Counted from the first letter of the stretch, positions 48,513 through 60,146 are shown. The stretch: DNA of 64,000 nucleotides from Thamnidium elegans (GCA_025201345.1 JAIXMG010000006.1:124001-188000); one strand, 5' to 3'. Numbers and translations are program-made. The notes: generated by a model not told the origin, from the letters alone.

Positions 48513-49189
48513 ATGACTAGCCGCGAAGGTACACCCGACCCAACTTTCTTGAAAAGTGAAAACAAGATGAAGAAGGTAAAAAAAAAAAAAAAGAAAAGAA
48601 AAGAATAAAAGAACAAATAAAAAAATAACTTATATAAATTTGGTTAGAATGATACATCAGCTGATTTAGCAAAGGAAGAAGAGTTAAAAGAAATAGAGGA
48701 TAATGAAAAGATTTTAAACCCTGAAGATCTTATTGATATGAACACATTTGAACAATTATTGGATATGGATGACGAAGATGATCATGAATTCTCGTATAGT
48801 ATTGTACTTAATTACTTTGAACAAGCTGATACTACATTTAAAGATATGGATAACGCATTGTAAGTTATATATATATATATATATATATTGTATATTGTAT
48901 ATACTAACATAAATTAACATATAATAGAGAAAAGAAGGATTTACTCGAGTTATCTAGACTTGGTCATTTCCTTAAAGGTAGTTCAGCCGCTATTGGATTA
49001 AAAAGAGTAAAGGCAACATGTGAAAAGATTCAAAACGTTGGTAACCGTCAAGACGAAGAAGGTACTGCAGAAATTGATGAAGAAGAAGCATTGAAACGTA
49101 TTACACCATTGTTACCGCAAGTAAAGACTGAATATTCAGAAGCTGAAGAATATTTAAAGAACTTTTATGAAGTACAGGATGCTCGATAA
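48513..49189 (+). CDS. YPD1: YPD1-type histidine phosphotransfer protein
   Basis: Three exons: 48513-48575, 48648-48859 and 48928-49189, about 178 residues. The HPt domain is clear: IDMNTFEQLLDMDDEDDHEF, then LNYFEQADTTFKDMDNAL, and the phospho-acceptor His in LSRLGHFLKGSSAAIGLKRV, followed by the last helices EYSEAEEYLKNFYE. HPt proteins receive phosphate from the receiver domain of a hybrid histidine kinase and pass it to SSK1- or SKN7-type response regulators (osmotic and oxidative stress). A matching kinase lies at 5.7-13.5 kb in this window. Intron 2 has a TA microsatellite. Confidence 0.95.
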
Positions 49190-49888
49190 ATAGATTTTAA
49201 ATTAAATACACCCATCTTTTGAAAGTTCGCGCTTTTTTTTTAAAAAAAAAAACCCCCCCAGTGTATGTTTTTAAATAAAATAAAAAATAATATCGTGTTT
49301 TTCATACATTGGAAACTTTGTCCCTTTTTTTATTTTACTACTAGTCGCTTTTCTCAACTCAATTTCAAAGCGATAAAAAAAAAAAAGGTGGAGCTGTATC
49401 CTTGATCTATGTTATTTCTACCTGTTGTTCTCAAGTTCGTCATATGGTAACTGACATGCCATAATTTTTACGTATTAAAGTAACTATGGTAACAATTTTT
49501 TTTAAATGTACAATACTCGATTCAAAAGTAAAAGCTTGTCCAAAGAATCTCGAATATCTTTTCAGGAAGGTTTAATATATATATGTGTATTCTTTTAACT
49601 TTTTTTTTTCTTGGAGAAAGATACGCGCACCGGGGGGGGGGGTTTATATTTTATAGCACTCAAATTGCAGAAAATATTAATAAAAGTAACGAAAATACTA
49701 ATTTTTATTCTATCTTTATATATATTTTCGGTCTATAGAACATACTCGTATCCTGCAATGTTATGGTTGCAAAAGAAACACCCGATTCTTTACAAGTGTC
49801 CAAAAGTATTATATAACAGCACAAGATACAAATAAAAGGTTTAATTGTTTCATGGAAAATTATTTCCACGCATGAAATATTTATTATT
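49190..49888. other. Intergenic between convergent YPD1 and USE1
   Basis: About 700 bp shared by two gene 3' ends. Homopolymer runs, including about ten G at 49632-49642. No gene recognised. Confidence 0.45.
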
Positions 49889-50423
49889 TTATGCCTTTGG
49901 TAAAAATTTAATGGTAAAGAATACTAGTAAAAACATGATACATACAAATAATACTACTCCCATTGTCATAAAACTTGTACCCCAAGACTTTGAGTAATGT
50001 TCATCTAATCTCTTTCTTTCCCTTGCCATTGTATGTAAATTATTTTCCACTGCTTCTTGTGCTTCCTTTAACACAATATCATCTTTACTTAATGTATCGC
50101 CAAATGCCTGACTATTTAACTTTAATTGTTTCGCCATACGCCCTAAATCTGTTGTCAACTCATCATGCATTTGTCGGTGATGTTGCAATACGTGCTCAAT
50201 ATTCGATGTCTCCTTTGCCACGTTTGTATTTCTGTCCCCCGTTTTTAAAATTAGTATTCATACATATTTATGCAAAAATATGTCACTTATATATACCTTT
50301 GACGTATTTCAGAAGTAGGTTCCTTTTCTTCTAACTGTTCGTCTTCTTCTTCTTCGTCTTCCTCCTCCTCCTCCTCTTCTTCTTCTCTCTAATAAAAAAG
50401 AAATCAATTTAAACTGTATAATT

Positions 50424-50463
<40 letters not shown>

Positions 50464-51031
50464 TTTTTTCGAATAGCTTCTTCTAACGCAGCTTGTTCAT
50501 CTTGTTTCTTTAACTCTAATAACCATTCAGGATCAGAAGCTTCCAACTGTTTTAATTCTTCCAAATGTTTCTTTTTAACTAACTTTGCTTCTGCTACTCC
50601 TTTCTCTACATCTACATGCTAATAAAAAAAATAACTAAATAAACAAGTTCTGATTCGAAAGACATGTTTAATTTACCATTGTATGAATGGCAACAGCTCG
50701 TGTTAACTGATCGATACGACTAGAGTAAGGTAACGTACTATATAAAGAAAATCGGTTTTCAGTTCAAGAACCTTTGGTGAATATAAATAAACTTTTTTTT
50801 TTTACTTTGAAGAACGAGTCTTTGCTTGTAAAGTAGCAAGATACTTTACATACTAGAAAAAAAAATATATAAGAATAACATTCACAATATTCAAAAAAAA
50901 GGGTCTCATTTTACTGTAGCAAACTTTCTCTTTTCAGATGCTGTCCAAATATCAATAGGTTGTTGTTTAAGTTTATTTTCACAACTCGTTAACAGTCTGT
51001 GTATGTTTATCTCGTCTGTTGTTGTAAGCAT
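49889..51031 (-). CDS. USE1: USE1, SNARE of Golgi-to-ER retrograde transport
   Basis: Multi-exon gene for about 290 residues. Seen: N-terminal LTSCENKLKQQPIDIWTASE, an extremely acidic linker (a run of about 16 Glu/Asp, coded near 50335-50390), the SNARE-like region TSNIEHVLQHHRQMHDELTT, DLGRMAKQLKLNSQAFGDTL, ALEKNL-like AVENNLHTMARERKRLDEHY, and a C-terminal tail anchor MGVVLFVCIMFLLVFFTIKF. Use1 pairs with Ufe1, Sec20 and Sec22 to fuse COPI vesicles with the ER. One intron contains a TC dinucleotide repeat (about 50428-50458). The start at 51031 gives MLTTTDEINIHRLL. Confidence 0.88.
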
Positions 51032-51748
51032 ATTTTTTTTTTTTTACAAAGAAAGAAATAAAAAGCAAAAAAAAAAACGTAGTTTAACAAGCGCTTGAAA
51101 CCCGAAAAGAAGTACAAGGAAAATGTTTGACTGTTACTTATTAAAATTCTTGCTGCATGATTTATTTACACGTTCAACTTTGTTTTATCAACATATAAAG
51201 GAAACTAGTGTGAATCAAGCCAGAAAAACAGGTACGTACACGTACAATAAAAATGACTGATTAAATACGAATATTATGAAGCTTATGGCAGTATAATTAC
51301 GCCATGATTAGCGACATATCCTTTTTTATCACATATTAAAAGTATTTTTGAACTTGGACAGAATTGTGAAACGAAGATCACGTACCAGCAAGTATAATGG
51401 CTGGTTAACCAGTTGACAGGTATGATAGACTAACTATTACATTCAACTAAATGATGTCTTTCTTATGTATTAGAGGGGGGGGGGGGAGGGCACTGTTCCT
51501 GATACCTTTTCTTTTCTCTCCTCTAAACCCAAAATTGATCTTAGGATTCTATATCTTCAACACAGTTTGATCTTTCTGTAGACGTTGCCAGGCAGTAATC
51601 GATGCCAAAGATGGCCCAACGAAGTATTAGTTTTTTTTTTTTTTTTTTTTTTTTTTCATTTAATAAAGGTATTAAATGAAATGTCTAAATAAAAAAAAGG
51701 GGGGGTACTTTTATTAACAGAAAAAAAAAATATGATTTTTCCAAATTC
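51032..51748. promoter_or_regulatory. Upstream region of USE1 and 3' end of the aminotransferase gene
   Basis: About 720 bp with no gene. Contains a run of about twelve G at 51475-51486 and poly(T) at 51629-51657. Confidence 0.4.
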
Positions 51749-53359
51749 TTAAGCAGAAGAAGCAAACTGTTCAACAGCTCCAGCAAACTTATTAACACCT
51801 TCTACAGCCTCTTCGTTTGAGATGATCAAAGGAGGGATGACACGAACAGTGTTACAACCAGCTGTCACTAATAACAAACCTCTTTCACGAGCCATCTTGA
51901 CAATAGCTGCAGGATCCTTATGGAACTCAACACCGATCAAAAGACCTTGTCCACGTACTTCCTTGATTGTATCAGGATAACTAGCTTTTACTTGTTCTAA
52001 TAACGATCTTAAATGATCTCCCTTTTCGTTCACTGCTTTAATAAATTCAGGTGTTGTAATACGGCCAACGACATTTAATGCAACTGCTGCTGCAAGAGGA
52101 TTACCACCAAAAGTAGTACCATGATCACCTTTTTTTTTTTTTAAAAAAAAAAAAATATACGTTAGTAAAAAATACTACAACAAACACCTTTTTTTTTTTT
52201 TTTTTTTTTTACTCTCTTACCAGGCTTAATTAATTCTCCAACCTTTTCAGATGTTAAAAGAGCACCAATAGGTACACCATTCGCTAAAGGTTTAGCCATG
52301 GTCAAGATATCAGGCACACAAGCTTTACTAAAATGTTGATGACCCCATAATTTACCAGAACGACCTAACCCACATTGAATTTCATCAAAGATCAACAAAG
52401 TATTTGTTTCATCACAACGTTTACGTAAAGCTTGCAAGAATTCGGCCTTAGCAGGATGAACACCACCTTCACCTTGAATAGGTTCCACAATCACACCGCA
52501 GGTCTTTTCTGTAATAGCCTCTAAAGCCTTTTCTGTATCGTTAAAGGGACTTGTGACAAATCCAGGTACCAAAGGAGCAAAAGGTTTTTGATATTTAGGA
52601 TTATATGTAGCTGAAAGAGCTCCCATAGAACGACCATGGAAGGCATTGGTAAAACAAACAATTTCGATTTTATCTTCTGAAAATTGTTTACCCCATTTAC
52701 GAGCAAACTTTAAAGCTCCTTCGTTTGCTTCTGTACCCGAATTAGCCAAGAATAATTTACTGGCCCAATCACCACCGTTGGATTTAGTGGTTTCGACAAG
52801 ACATTTAGCTAATGCTCCTGCGTTTTGGTTATGATACAAGTTACTGGTATGAAGTAAAGTGCTGGCTTGATCAAATAAAACTTGAGCTACTTCAGGGTCT
52901 GAGTGACCTAATGCCGTGACGGCAATACCAGCGGTAAAATCTAAATATTTACGATCACTGGTATCGTACAAGTAACATCCTTTGCCTCGAGAAATGACAA
53001 AGTCAGGTCGTACATAGGTAGAAACTGTATACTTGCTATAGTCTTTAATTTGTTCACGAGTAGATTGAGGTACATCGGTATCAAGATGTGTCAACTATTT
53101 TTTTATTTTTTTTAGATATCAGCAGATTAGATCTCCACTCTTTTTTTTTTCTTTTTTCGTATGTGTGGGGATTATTTTACCTCTGTTACAGGTTTGATGA
53201 TACTTGAAACAGCATAAGAACGTTTCTATTTTATTTTATTTTTTTAAAAAAAAAGAAAAAGGTGTTAGCCGTAAAATAATACGCTATAGAGTCGTTTTCT
53301 AGCTCTTTTTTTTTTACCAAAATATGTTGAACATTTAAACGTTGAATAGAACGAAGCAT
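51749..53359 (-). CDS. ARG8: Acetylornithine aminotransferase, mitochondrial (arginine biosynthesis)
   Basis: Class-III PLP aminotransferase that converts N-acetylglutamate semialdehyde to N-acetylornithine in the mitochondrial matrix. About 445 residues in five exons. Seen: mitochondrial leader MLRSIQRLNVQHILKRSY; YLDFTAGIAVTALGHSDP; LFLANSGTEANEGALKFARK (PLP phosphate loop); CFTNAFHGRSMGALSAT; GVIVEPIQGEGGVHPA; LLIFDEIQCGLGRSGKLW with the PLP-pairing Asp; and the PLP-binding Lys in TMAKPLANGVPIGALL. The C-terminal part TTFGGNPLAAAVALNV and RGQGLLIGVEFHKDP is complete. Related ornithine aminotransferases have different active-site surroundings; ARG8/ArgD is the best fit. Introns near 53270, 53120 and 52160 are full of poly(T)/poly(A). 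Confidence 0.93.
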
Positions 53360-53369
53360 ATTTATTATT

Positions 53370-53400
<31 letters not shown>

Positions 53401-53620
53401 GAAAAAGAGATTATCAACTACTGAATACAGAGATAAAAAAAAAACGGTGAATCTTTTATATAGTTTTTAGATCTCCTATTTAAAAAAAGAAAAACGCTCA
53501 AAAGTGAGGGCGTTATTTCAAGTGAGTCATGGAAGGATTAACTTTTAAAAGCTTGCGTTCTTATAAAAAAAAATTTGTATAAAAGGTGAGCCAAGATGAG
53601 TCAAAAAAAAATTTTTTTTT

Positions 53621-54145
53621 TTAAAGGTTACCCAAATGTTTTGAATATTCATCCAATGCCTTTGCTGTCTTTTCCATTTCAATCGATTGCTGATGAATCT
53701 CTTCGATTTGTTGAATAAACTGACTAAAATCAGCGTCTACATATTATCAACAATATAAGTAACACACATATTTTTTTTTTTTAAAAAAAAAAAAAAAAAG
53801 GTTACGCACACGTATTTTGTAGTTTAGACATCTCTTTCATCAACCTTTGACTCATTTGACTCATATCCGTATACTTTTCTTTTGTTACTACGTTCATTGT
53901 AGTTAATAAGTTACAATCGTCTACTGTCACTATAAAAAAAAAACTTAATATATACAACTTTTTTTTTTTTTTTGTAAGCTTTTACGTTTTAACTCTGCTT
54001 TAGTATACTCAGTAAACTGTTTATACGCATCTTCCGTTAACCGAACAATATGTTCTTGGTTTAAGCCTTTAGTATATTCATCAGGTTTTAGTCCTGTTTT
54101 ATTTAAAGTAGAAGAAGAAGAGGTAGAAGGTACTGGGTTGCTCAT
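53621..54145 (-). CDS. BLOC1S2-like small coiled-coil protein
   Basis: Three exons for about 125-130 residues. The first part is a Ser/Thr-rich leader, then LTEDAYKQFTEYTKAELK; after an intron comes DDCNLLTTMNVVTKEKYTDM, SQRLMKEMSKLQNTYADFSQ and FIQQIEEIHQQSIEMEKTAK, ending ALDEYSKHLGNL. The DD-NLL-MN-VT-KY-M pattern and final LD-YSK-L are characteristic of BLOC-1 subunit 2, a coiled-coil subunit of the complex that acts on endosomes. It shares a short divergent promoter region (about 145 bp) with SUB1. Confidence 0.82.
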
Positions 54146-54290
54146 ATAAAATATAAGGAAAAAAGTAAAGAAAGAAAAAAAGGGAAACTTATGCGAGTCA
54201 CTGTGCTAAAAAAAAATAAAAAAATAAGCAAAAAACTTTTCTTTTTTTACTCTTTTTTTTATTTTTTTTACTTGTACATAACTTGACAAC

Positions 54291-54930
54291 ATGGGTAAAG
54301 TAAGAAAGCATTCAGATAGTGAATCAGACGACGGAGAAATTGAGTTCAAGGTAAAAAAAAATAAACCTCTTCTTAGAAAAGACACAAAAAGGGTTATTGA
54401 CAAAAATATATTTTAGCCTTCCAAGAAACAAATCGAATCTTCCGAAGAAGAAGAAGAAGAAGAGTCTGAAGAAGAGTCTGAAGAAGAAGAGGTAAAACAA
54501 AGTTGAACGCGTAATTACTTTGTCAGTACCTATATTGAATACATAAGATAGAAACCTCGACCTGCTAAAAAGAAGAAAGTTGAAACTAAAACAGCTGAAA
54601 AATCCAATGATAATACACGCGATGCAAAAGGAGATGCTATCTTTGCCGTAAAGTTTTTTTTTTACTTGGTTATATATTTTAATGCTGTTTTTATTAACTA
54701 TTTTTTTTTTTTTTTTTTTTTTTTTTTTGTAGTTATCTAATAAGCGAAGAGTTACTGTACGCGCATTTCCTAATGGTGAGCCAGCTATTGATATCAGAGA
54801 AACATATGTAGTCAATGGTGAACAGCGTCCAGGTAAAGGTATTTGTTTACCTTTAGCTCAATGGAAAAAATTAGTTGAGCTTTTACCTGATATTGAAGAA
54901 GCAATTACTGCACTTCCTAAAAAGAAGTAA
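54291..54930 (+). CDS. SUB1: SUB1/PC4 transcriptional coactivator
   Basis: Four exons: 54291-54350, ~54417-54491, ~54551-54652 and ~54733-54930, giving about 145 residues. The N-terminus is acidic and Ser-rich (SDSESDDGEIEFK, then a Glu/Ser run), then a Lys-rich patch (KPRPAKKKKVE) and the single-strand DNA-binding PC4 domain: GDAIFALSNKRRVTVRAF, GEPAIDIRETYVV, GKGICLPLAQWKKLVELL. PC4/Sub1 binds single-stranded DNA and assists RNA polymerase II initiation and termination. The intron at 54653-54732 contains about thirty T in a row. Confidence 0.93.
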
Positions 54931-54983
54931 CTTTTTTTTTTTAACTAAAATAAATAAAAGTGCATAAACTTAAGGACCCAATT

Positions 54984-55037
<54 letters not shown>

Positions 55038-55451
55038 TATCGCCCAGTGGAAAGAGTTCTTCATAAAAATTATTTTGGCCAATGGTCGATTTTACCCTTT
55101 TGACTGTGTTAGACCTTTTAAGAGCAAAATCTTTAAAGCGAATGCCACCTTTGTTAAACATCCCATCCATCCTCAAAGATAACTAGCGGCATTTTGTGCT
55201 TTTTGATTCGCCGTATAATTCAGCTATCTTTGTGTAGTAGCCATAAAATTCAAATAGTTGGGCTATATTTTGAAGCGTGAATCTGATATTTGATCAAAAA
55301 GTAGGAAACGCTTATCACCAGAGTTTTATAAATATATCGAAACTTAACCGTATAATACTTTAGTTTCTAGAAATAGATAGAGCAAGTTATCTGATCTTTT
55401 TTATTTAGCTTTAAGAAAAATTTTATAACAGTAAAAAAAAAAAAAAAAGGG
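54931..55451. other. Intergenic between convergent SUB1 and F-box genes
   Basis: About 520 bp with an unbroken run of about 48 A at 54988-55035. No gene seen. Confidence 0.45.
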
Positions 55452-57191
55452 TTAAAAAACGAAATTAGCATCAGATTCAAGAGCCATATCTCTTCTTATT
55501 CTAAGTTCCTTGAGGTGTTTACAGTTTATATCGAATCGAGTATGTTTTGAAAAGAAGAGATAACGGTCTGAATCTATTTCAAACAACTTGTTTCTAATCC
55601 CTACGTAAAATTTTATGCCCCCATCAGTTTTCAACTTGATATAAACTTCTGTGCCTCTAAAACTCCCAAGTTCATATGATTTTTCATGCCAAGACAACAA
55701 ATCGAGAGATGTATGAGGCACATGGATCGTAATAGGTTCTGTATAGCCTTTTTTAACGAAATAAAAAACGAAATAAAGTTGATTGAGATTAGGAAGGTTT
55801 AAAGATACACAATTAAGAAAATTATTCGAGTTCGTATATTCGAATCCTTCGATATTCAGTCTCTTTACAGAATGGTATTTCAATGTATTACGGCTCGGTG
55901 ATAAAGATGATGGATTGTACATTGTTATTTCTTCCATTAAAGGGCAAAGTTGAAGAATATCAAATAACCAATCTATAGTAGCACTCCTCTCGCCATTTAT
56001 ACGTGGAATACTATCAGATTGACTTATAACAATCGATTGAACTGTTTCACCTACTCTAGAGAAGAACCGGATGTGTGGTGGTTCATCATCGTTTGTAACT
56101 AATGGGAATACAAGTTGAATTCCACTTTCCGAAGATAGCTCTATATTATTGCAACTATTTGATAACATATTTTGATATTCTATGGTGAGTCTTTTAGATC
56201 CATTTTTTGTCTTGATAAACTCGGCCCAGATATTTAATAGATCCTCGTTGTTAGCGTCTATTCTTACATCGAAATATGGTATAGATATGGCATACCGTAT
56301 GAATTTGGTTAAAGTATCACGGGTGTAATTTAGTATGTTATCTCCATTCATCTCTGAACCATACCAAATCGTTAATTTTTTAAGGTTGGGAAATTTCCTT
56401 ATTACATATTTTAGCTGACTTTCGGCATGTATCACTTTCCAATTACATTCAAACGAATGTATGTCGGGACGTGGACGTATTGTTGGTTCGAGTTCGTTGG
56501 GTAGCTGTATTATTTTCTTGATATTTTCACCAAGAGTAAATTCCTTCAAGTGGTGACACTTGTCAATCAAGCCATCAAAATAACTCAAATGTTTGTCACA
56601 AAGAAAATCAAGATGGAGATCCTCCAAATTTTTAAATTGATCAATTTGATCACATAACGTTCGATATGCACCTAAATGAGCTAACTGAGGACCGAAAGAA
56701 TAATCATCGTCGCGTAACAATAAACTGACCAGAGAATTCTTAAACAATAGTGCAGTAAAAATGTACAACCTCAAACTTGTACTGGAAGGTTCCGGTAAGG
56801 ATTTTAAACGAGATAATTGACCTTGTGTAGCTGCGTGCATAAGTTGAGCCCAGAATTGAGGATCTTCTTTGAAATATTCTATTCGCGTGACAAAAGGACA
56901 ATATTGTATAATCGCGTCTAATATACCATCCTTGTCAAATAAGATCCCCTCGCTATTTTTCTCAAACATGTCAAAAACGATACTGTTGAGGTATTTACCT
57001 AATTGTGGCGAATTTGATATTGTGCGAACATAAAGAGCTGCTGTTTGATCTGAAGATAAATATTGACTAGAGTATAAATGGGTTACTGAAGCTTGGTGCC
57101 ATTGCTTGCTGGTAAGTTGACATTGCAATAGATCTTCTATTCTCAAGTAACCAAATGTAAGTGTCAAGACTTCGTGTGGTAATGCTGACAT
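55452..57191 (-). CDS. F-box protein with leucine-rich C-terminal region
   Basis: Uninterrupted 579-codon frame. Residues 4-32 form an F-box (LPHEVLTLTFGYLRIEDLLQ...SKQWHQA), the SKP1-binding motif of SCF ubiquitin ligases. The rest has irregular leucine-rich segments such as FKNLEDLHLDFLCDKHL, CHHLKEFTLGENIKKI, FPNLKKLTIWYG, CPLMEEITMYN and LKELRIRRDMALES, which resemble substrate-recognition LRRs. Large families of such F-box proteins occur in Mucorales; the substrate is unknown. Start at 57191 gives the F-box directly at the N-terminus, as usual. It has no intron, unlike most neighbours. Confidence 0.9.
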   Translation of the reverse strand: MSALPHEVLTLTFGYLRIEDLLQCQLTSKQWHQASVTHLYSSQYLSSDQTAALYVRTISNSPQLGKYLNSIVFDMFEKNSEGILFDKDGILDAIIQYCPFVTRIEYFKEDPQFWAQLMHAATQGQLSRLKSLPEPSSTSLRLYIFTALLFKNSLVSLLLRDDDYSFGPQLAHLGAYRTLCDQIDQFKNLEDLHLDFLCDKHLSYFDGLIDKCHHLKEFTLGENIKKIIQLPNELEPTIRPRPDIHSFECNWKVIHAESQLKYVIRKFPNLKKLTIWYGSEMNGDNILNYTRDTLTKFIRYAISIPYFDVRIDANNEDLLNIWAEFIKTKNGSKRLTIEYQNMLSNSCNNIELSSESGIQLVFPLVTNDDEPPHIRFFSRVGETVQSIVISQSDSIPRINGERSATIDWLFDILQLCPLMEEITMYNPSSLSPSRNTLKYHSVKRLNIEGFEYTNSNNFLNCVSLNLPNLNQLYFVFYFVKKGYTEPITIHVPHTSLDLLSWHEKSYELGSFRGTEVYIKLKTDGGIKFYVGIRNKLFEIDSDRYLFFSKHTRFDINCKHLKELRIRRDMALESDANFVF

Positions 57192-57319
57192 TATTGAAAA
57201 GAAAAAGCAACAAAAAAAAACAAAAAAAAAAAAAGTGCAAGTAAACTTATTTACAAAAGGGACGAGCCAAAAAATTAGTTTTTAAGGTATTTTTATTTAA
57301 ACATGTACAGAAAAAAAAA

Positions 57320-58996
57320 TTAACGGTTTTCAGAAGATCCAACCAACAAGGAGAGTTCACGAGGAGCATCAAACTGAGGCATAATCACTTCGATAAAATG
57401 AATCTTATTGGGTTCTTGATTGACTTGCTTCATGGTATCTTCAAACTCTTGACGAGTGCTTACTTTTGACTCTAGCCCAATCAATGATTTACACTTATTA
57501 TTTTCCAAATAGCCACCGAAATACTTTAAGGTTTGATTATATTCCCACATTTGAAAGTTATTATAAGCTCTATCAGGTCCATGAATCAATTTTTCAATCA
57601 AGTATCCATCATTATTCAATAAAAAGATAACCGGTGTTAAACCATGTCGAAGGAATACAGAGACTTCTTGTGCTGTCAGTTGAAATGATCCATCTCCCAC
57701 AAACAAGTATACCTTACGATTGCGATCTGCCATAGCTGCGCCCACTGCTGAACCAACAGAGTAACCAATAGAGCCCCACAAGATTTGACTAATGAATGTG
57801 GTACGCTTGGGACTTTCCATATTAAAGATACCGAATTCGGCAGTACCTGTATCAGCAACAACAACACTATCCGATTGAATAAATTCTGGCACCTTGTTCC
57901 AAAGATAATTATGTGTAATTTCAGTTGTACTATCATCAATAGCAGCAGGCTTCACGCGAGGCTCAAACTGGATGGATGACATCTTTTCAGGAAGTGACTT
58001 GGTCAAAAGAGGCAACAATTCGTTCATACCGACACCAGGGTACTCAGCATGATAAATAACAGTCTTGAAACTATGTAAAGAAATAGTCTTGGTCTTATCT
58101 AAACCATAACTAAAGTTACCAGTATTGAAGTCAGACTTGATAGAACCCAATTCGATCAAAAGATCAGCTTGTTCGATTTCCTTGTTAATACCTTCTAACG
58201 AAACATTACCACTATAGATACCCCGATAATTAACTAAAGATTCGTCAATGGCACCTTTACCCATGGGAGCAGCAAACGTAGGGAACCCAGATCTCTCAAC
58301 AAATGCAGTTGCTTCCTTCTCAAGTCTATGACGAAGAATACAACCATCAATAACAATAGCAGGATGTTTAGCGTCTTGAATTTCTTGCAAGATTTGTTTA
58401 AGAGCGACCGACTGAGCCTCATCAGAATTCTTGGTGGGCTTTAAATCTAATTCTTGGATTTGAGGAGCATCTACCTGCGCCGTCATCAAATCAATAGGAA
58501 TACCAATATAGCCAGTACGCTTACGAGTAAAAGCGGTTTGAATGACCCGATCAATTTCAGTAATTGCATTATCCATAGTTAATTGAGCAGAGGCAGCAGT
58601 GATCATGGCAGACATACGATGAAATACATCAAAATCACCATTACCAAGTGAATGATGTAACATGGCGCGAGCATCTTGAGAGGCAGTAGCAGGTGTACCG
58701 ACAATATGAATCACAGGTAACATCTCTGAATAAGAACCTGCGATTCCATTCATGGCCGAGAGTTCACCTACACCAAATGTGGTCACTAAAGCACCGGCTC
58801 CACGAATACGAGCATATCCATCGGCTGCATAAGAAGCGTTTAATTCGTTGGTGTTGTTTCCCCAGGTTAATTTTGGATCATCTTCAATAATATCCAAGAA
58901 TGGCATGTTGTAATCTCCAGGAACACCAAAAATAGTATCAATTCCAATTTCCTTGAGACGTCTAATAATATGTTCACTGATTGAAATAGTAGGCAT
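57320..58996 (-). CDS. PDC1: Pyruvate decarboxylase
   Basis: Thiamine-diphosphate enzyme converting pyruvate to acetaldehyde and CO2, the committed step of ethanol fermentation, in the cytosol. Intronless, 558 codons, normal for the family (about 560). Seen: GVPGDYN with Asp28, NELNASYAADGYAR with the cofactor-activating Glu51, the catalytic pair His114-His115 in MLHHSLGNGDFDVF, the ThDP/Mg site VGDGSFQLTAQEVS...LLNNDGYLIEKLIHG, and GSIGYSVGSAVGAA before it; the C-terminal part ends LLVGSSENR. These numbers coincide with the yeast enzyme. The frame starts MPTISISEHI, typical of fungal PDCs. An alternative would be indolepyruvate or phenylpyruvate decarboxylase, but the HH pair with normal spacing and close match make PDC most likely. 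Confidence 0.93.
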   Translation of the reverse strand: MPTISISEHIIRRLKEIGIDTIFGVPGDYNMPFLDIIEDDPKLTWGNNTNELNASYAADGYARIRGAGALVTTFGVGELSAMNGIAGSYSEMLPVIHIVGTPATASQDARAMLHHSLGNGDFDVFHRMSAMITAASAQLTMDNAITEIDRVIQTAFTRKRTGYIGIPIDLMTAQVDAPQIQELDLKPTKNSDEAQSVALKQILQEIQDAKHPAIVIDGCILRHRLEKEATAFVERSGFPTFAAPMGKGAIDESLVNYRGIYSGNVSLEGINKEIEQADLLIELGSIKSDFNTGNFSYGLDKTKTISLHSFKTVIYHAEYPGVGMNELLPLLTKSLPEKMSSIQFEPRVKPAAIDDSTTEITHNYLWNKVPEFIQSDSVVVADTGTAEFGIFNMESPKRTTFISQILWGSIGYSVGSAVGAAMADRNRKVYLFVGDGSFQLTAQEVSVFLRHGLTPVIFLLNNDGYLIEKLIHGPDRAYNNFQMWEYNQTLKYFGGYLENNKCKSLIGLESKVSTRQEFEDTMKQVNQEPNKIHFIEVIMPQFDAPRELSLLVGSSENR

Positions 58997-59881
58997 TGTT
59001 TATAAGTATATTTTTTTTTTTTAAAAAAGAAGTAAAAAAGTAATAGTATTTATTAAAAAAGTTGAACTTTTATACATTCTTATATACTTTTTTTTTTTTT
59101 TTGGACTACGTTATTGAGTCCCAGCATTGGCGCTATAATCTTTTTCAAGTAATACTAGTTCCATTCTACTCCTTTTTTTTTACATCATATTGTATCATAA
59201 TGATGTTATTTTATCACTTGTAAACAAAACAAACAAAAAAAAATCTTGGGAGTCCTGTAAAGAGTATTTTTTTATTTTATACATCTCTTTTTGTATTGAC
59301 CCTCATCAGCTTATATCAACTGTTATAATTATCTTATATGGACATTTTCTTGAAATCATTGGTCGGATTTTAAATTGTATTGGACATTTTTCGAAATGAT
59401 TAACTGAATGTTGAAGCATTGTATAATACCTCATTACACAGTTTATGACAGCATATTTTAAAAAAGAAAAAGAAACCAAGCGAATCAAAATGAAGTAATC
59501 GGGAGATATAATCAGATATGCTGTCATAGAATATTCTTTTGATTGTAAATCAAGATGGAAAAAAAAATGTTGCTAGGCTTCATACGGGTTTAGCAAAAGT
59601 CACAACTGAAAAGGAAAGTGCAAATGTTTTCGATTATTAAGGTTGCTCCTCTTTGTAATTGGTTATTAGGAATATGGCCGTTGATTAATTTAAATGGTAT
59701 ATTTGATACAATTTTCGATGCAACCTTTATAAGTTGAGAACCAGCATTATCACAAATTATTTTACTACTTATTTACCTTTATGTCTTCATCGTTGAATGA
59801 CAGAAATCTGTCGAAGTCTATAGCCGGGTTTTTTTTACTAGTAATTAATCAATTGCACGACACTCTTGAAAAAATATGATA
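58997..59881. promoter_or_regulatory. Upstream region of pyruvate decarboxylase
   Basis: About 885 bp with no recognisable gene. It must contain the PDC promoter; poly(T) runs lie close to the start codon. Its right edge is the end of the long-TIR element. Confidence 0.4.
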
Positions 59882-59883
59882 TA

Positions 59884-60142
59884 CAGTCTTTCCAGCGCCA
59901 ATGGGCGGTTTTTTTAAAAAAAAAAGGGGCGGGTAATAAATTTTTCCATAAGGCGGTTAATAAGATGGTTACTCGTTTTTATTATGAAGACGGTCAAGGT
60001 AAAACAGTTGATAAGCAAGGGAATGATGCTATGGACTGGGTTGAGGAAGTCACTCTTTTCCATTTAGAAACTTCGACCCGTATAAGAGAATATGTATTAC
60101 TGTTTAACACATCGCAAAGCGAAGATGCTCTTACAGCTTTGA
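59884..60142 (+). repeat. Left arm of the long inverted repeat
   Basis: Contains an open frame from the ATG at 59965 (MVTRFYYEDGQGKTVDKQGN... WVEEVTLFHLETST) that runs out past the arm. Near-perfect match to the complement of 62993-63269. Confidence 0.88.
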
Positions 60143-60146
60143 TGCT

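Noticed and set aside
54324..54815. 163-codon minus frame rich in Phe and Leu
   Set aside because: It lies antisense to SUB1 exons and poly(T) introns; the SUB1 model explains the region.
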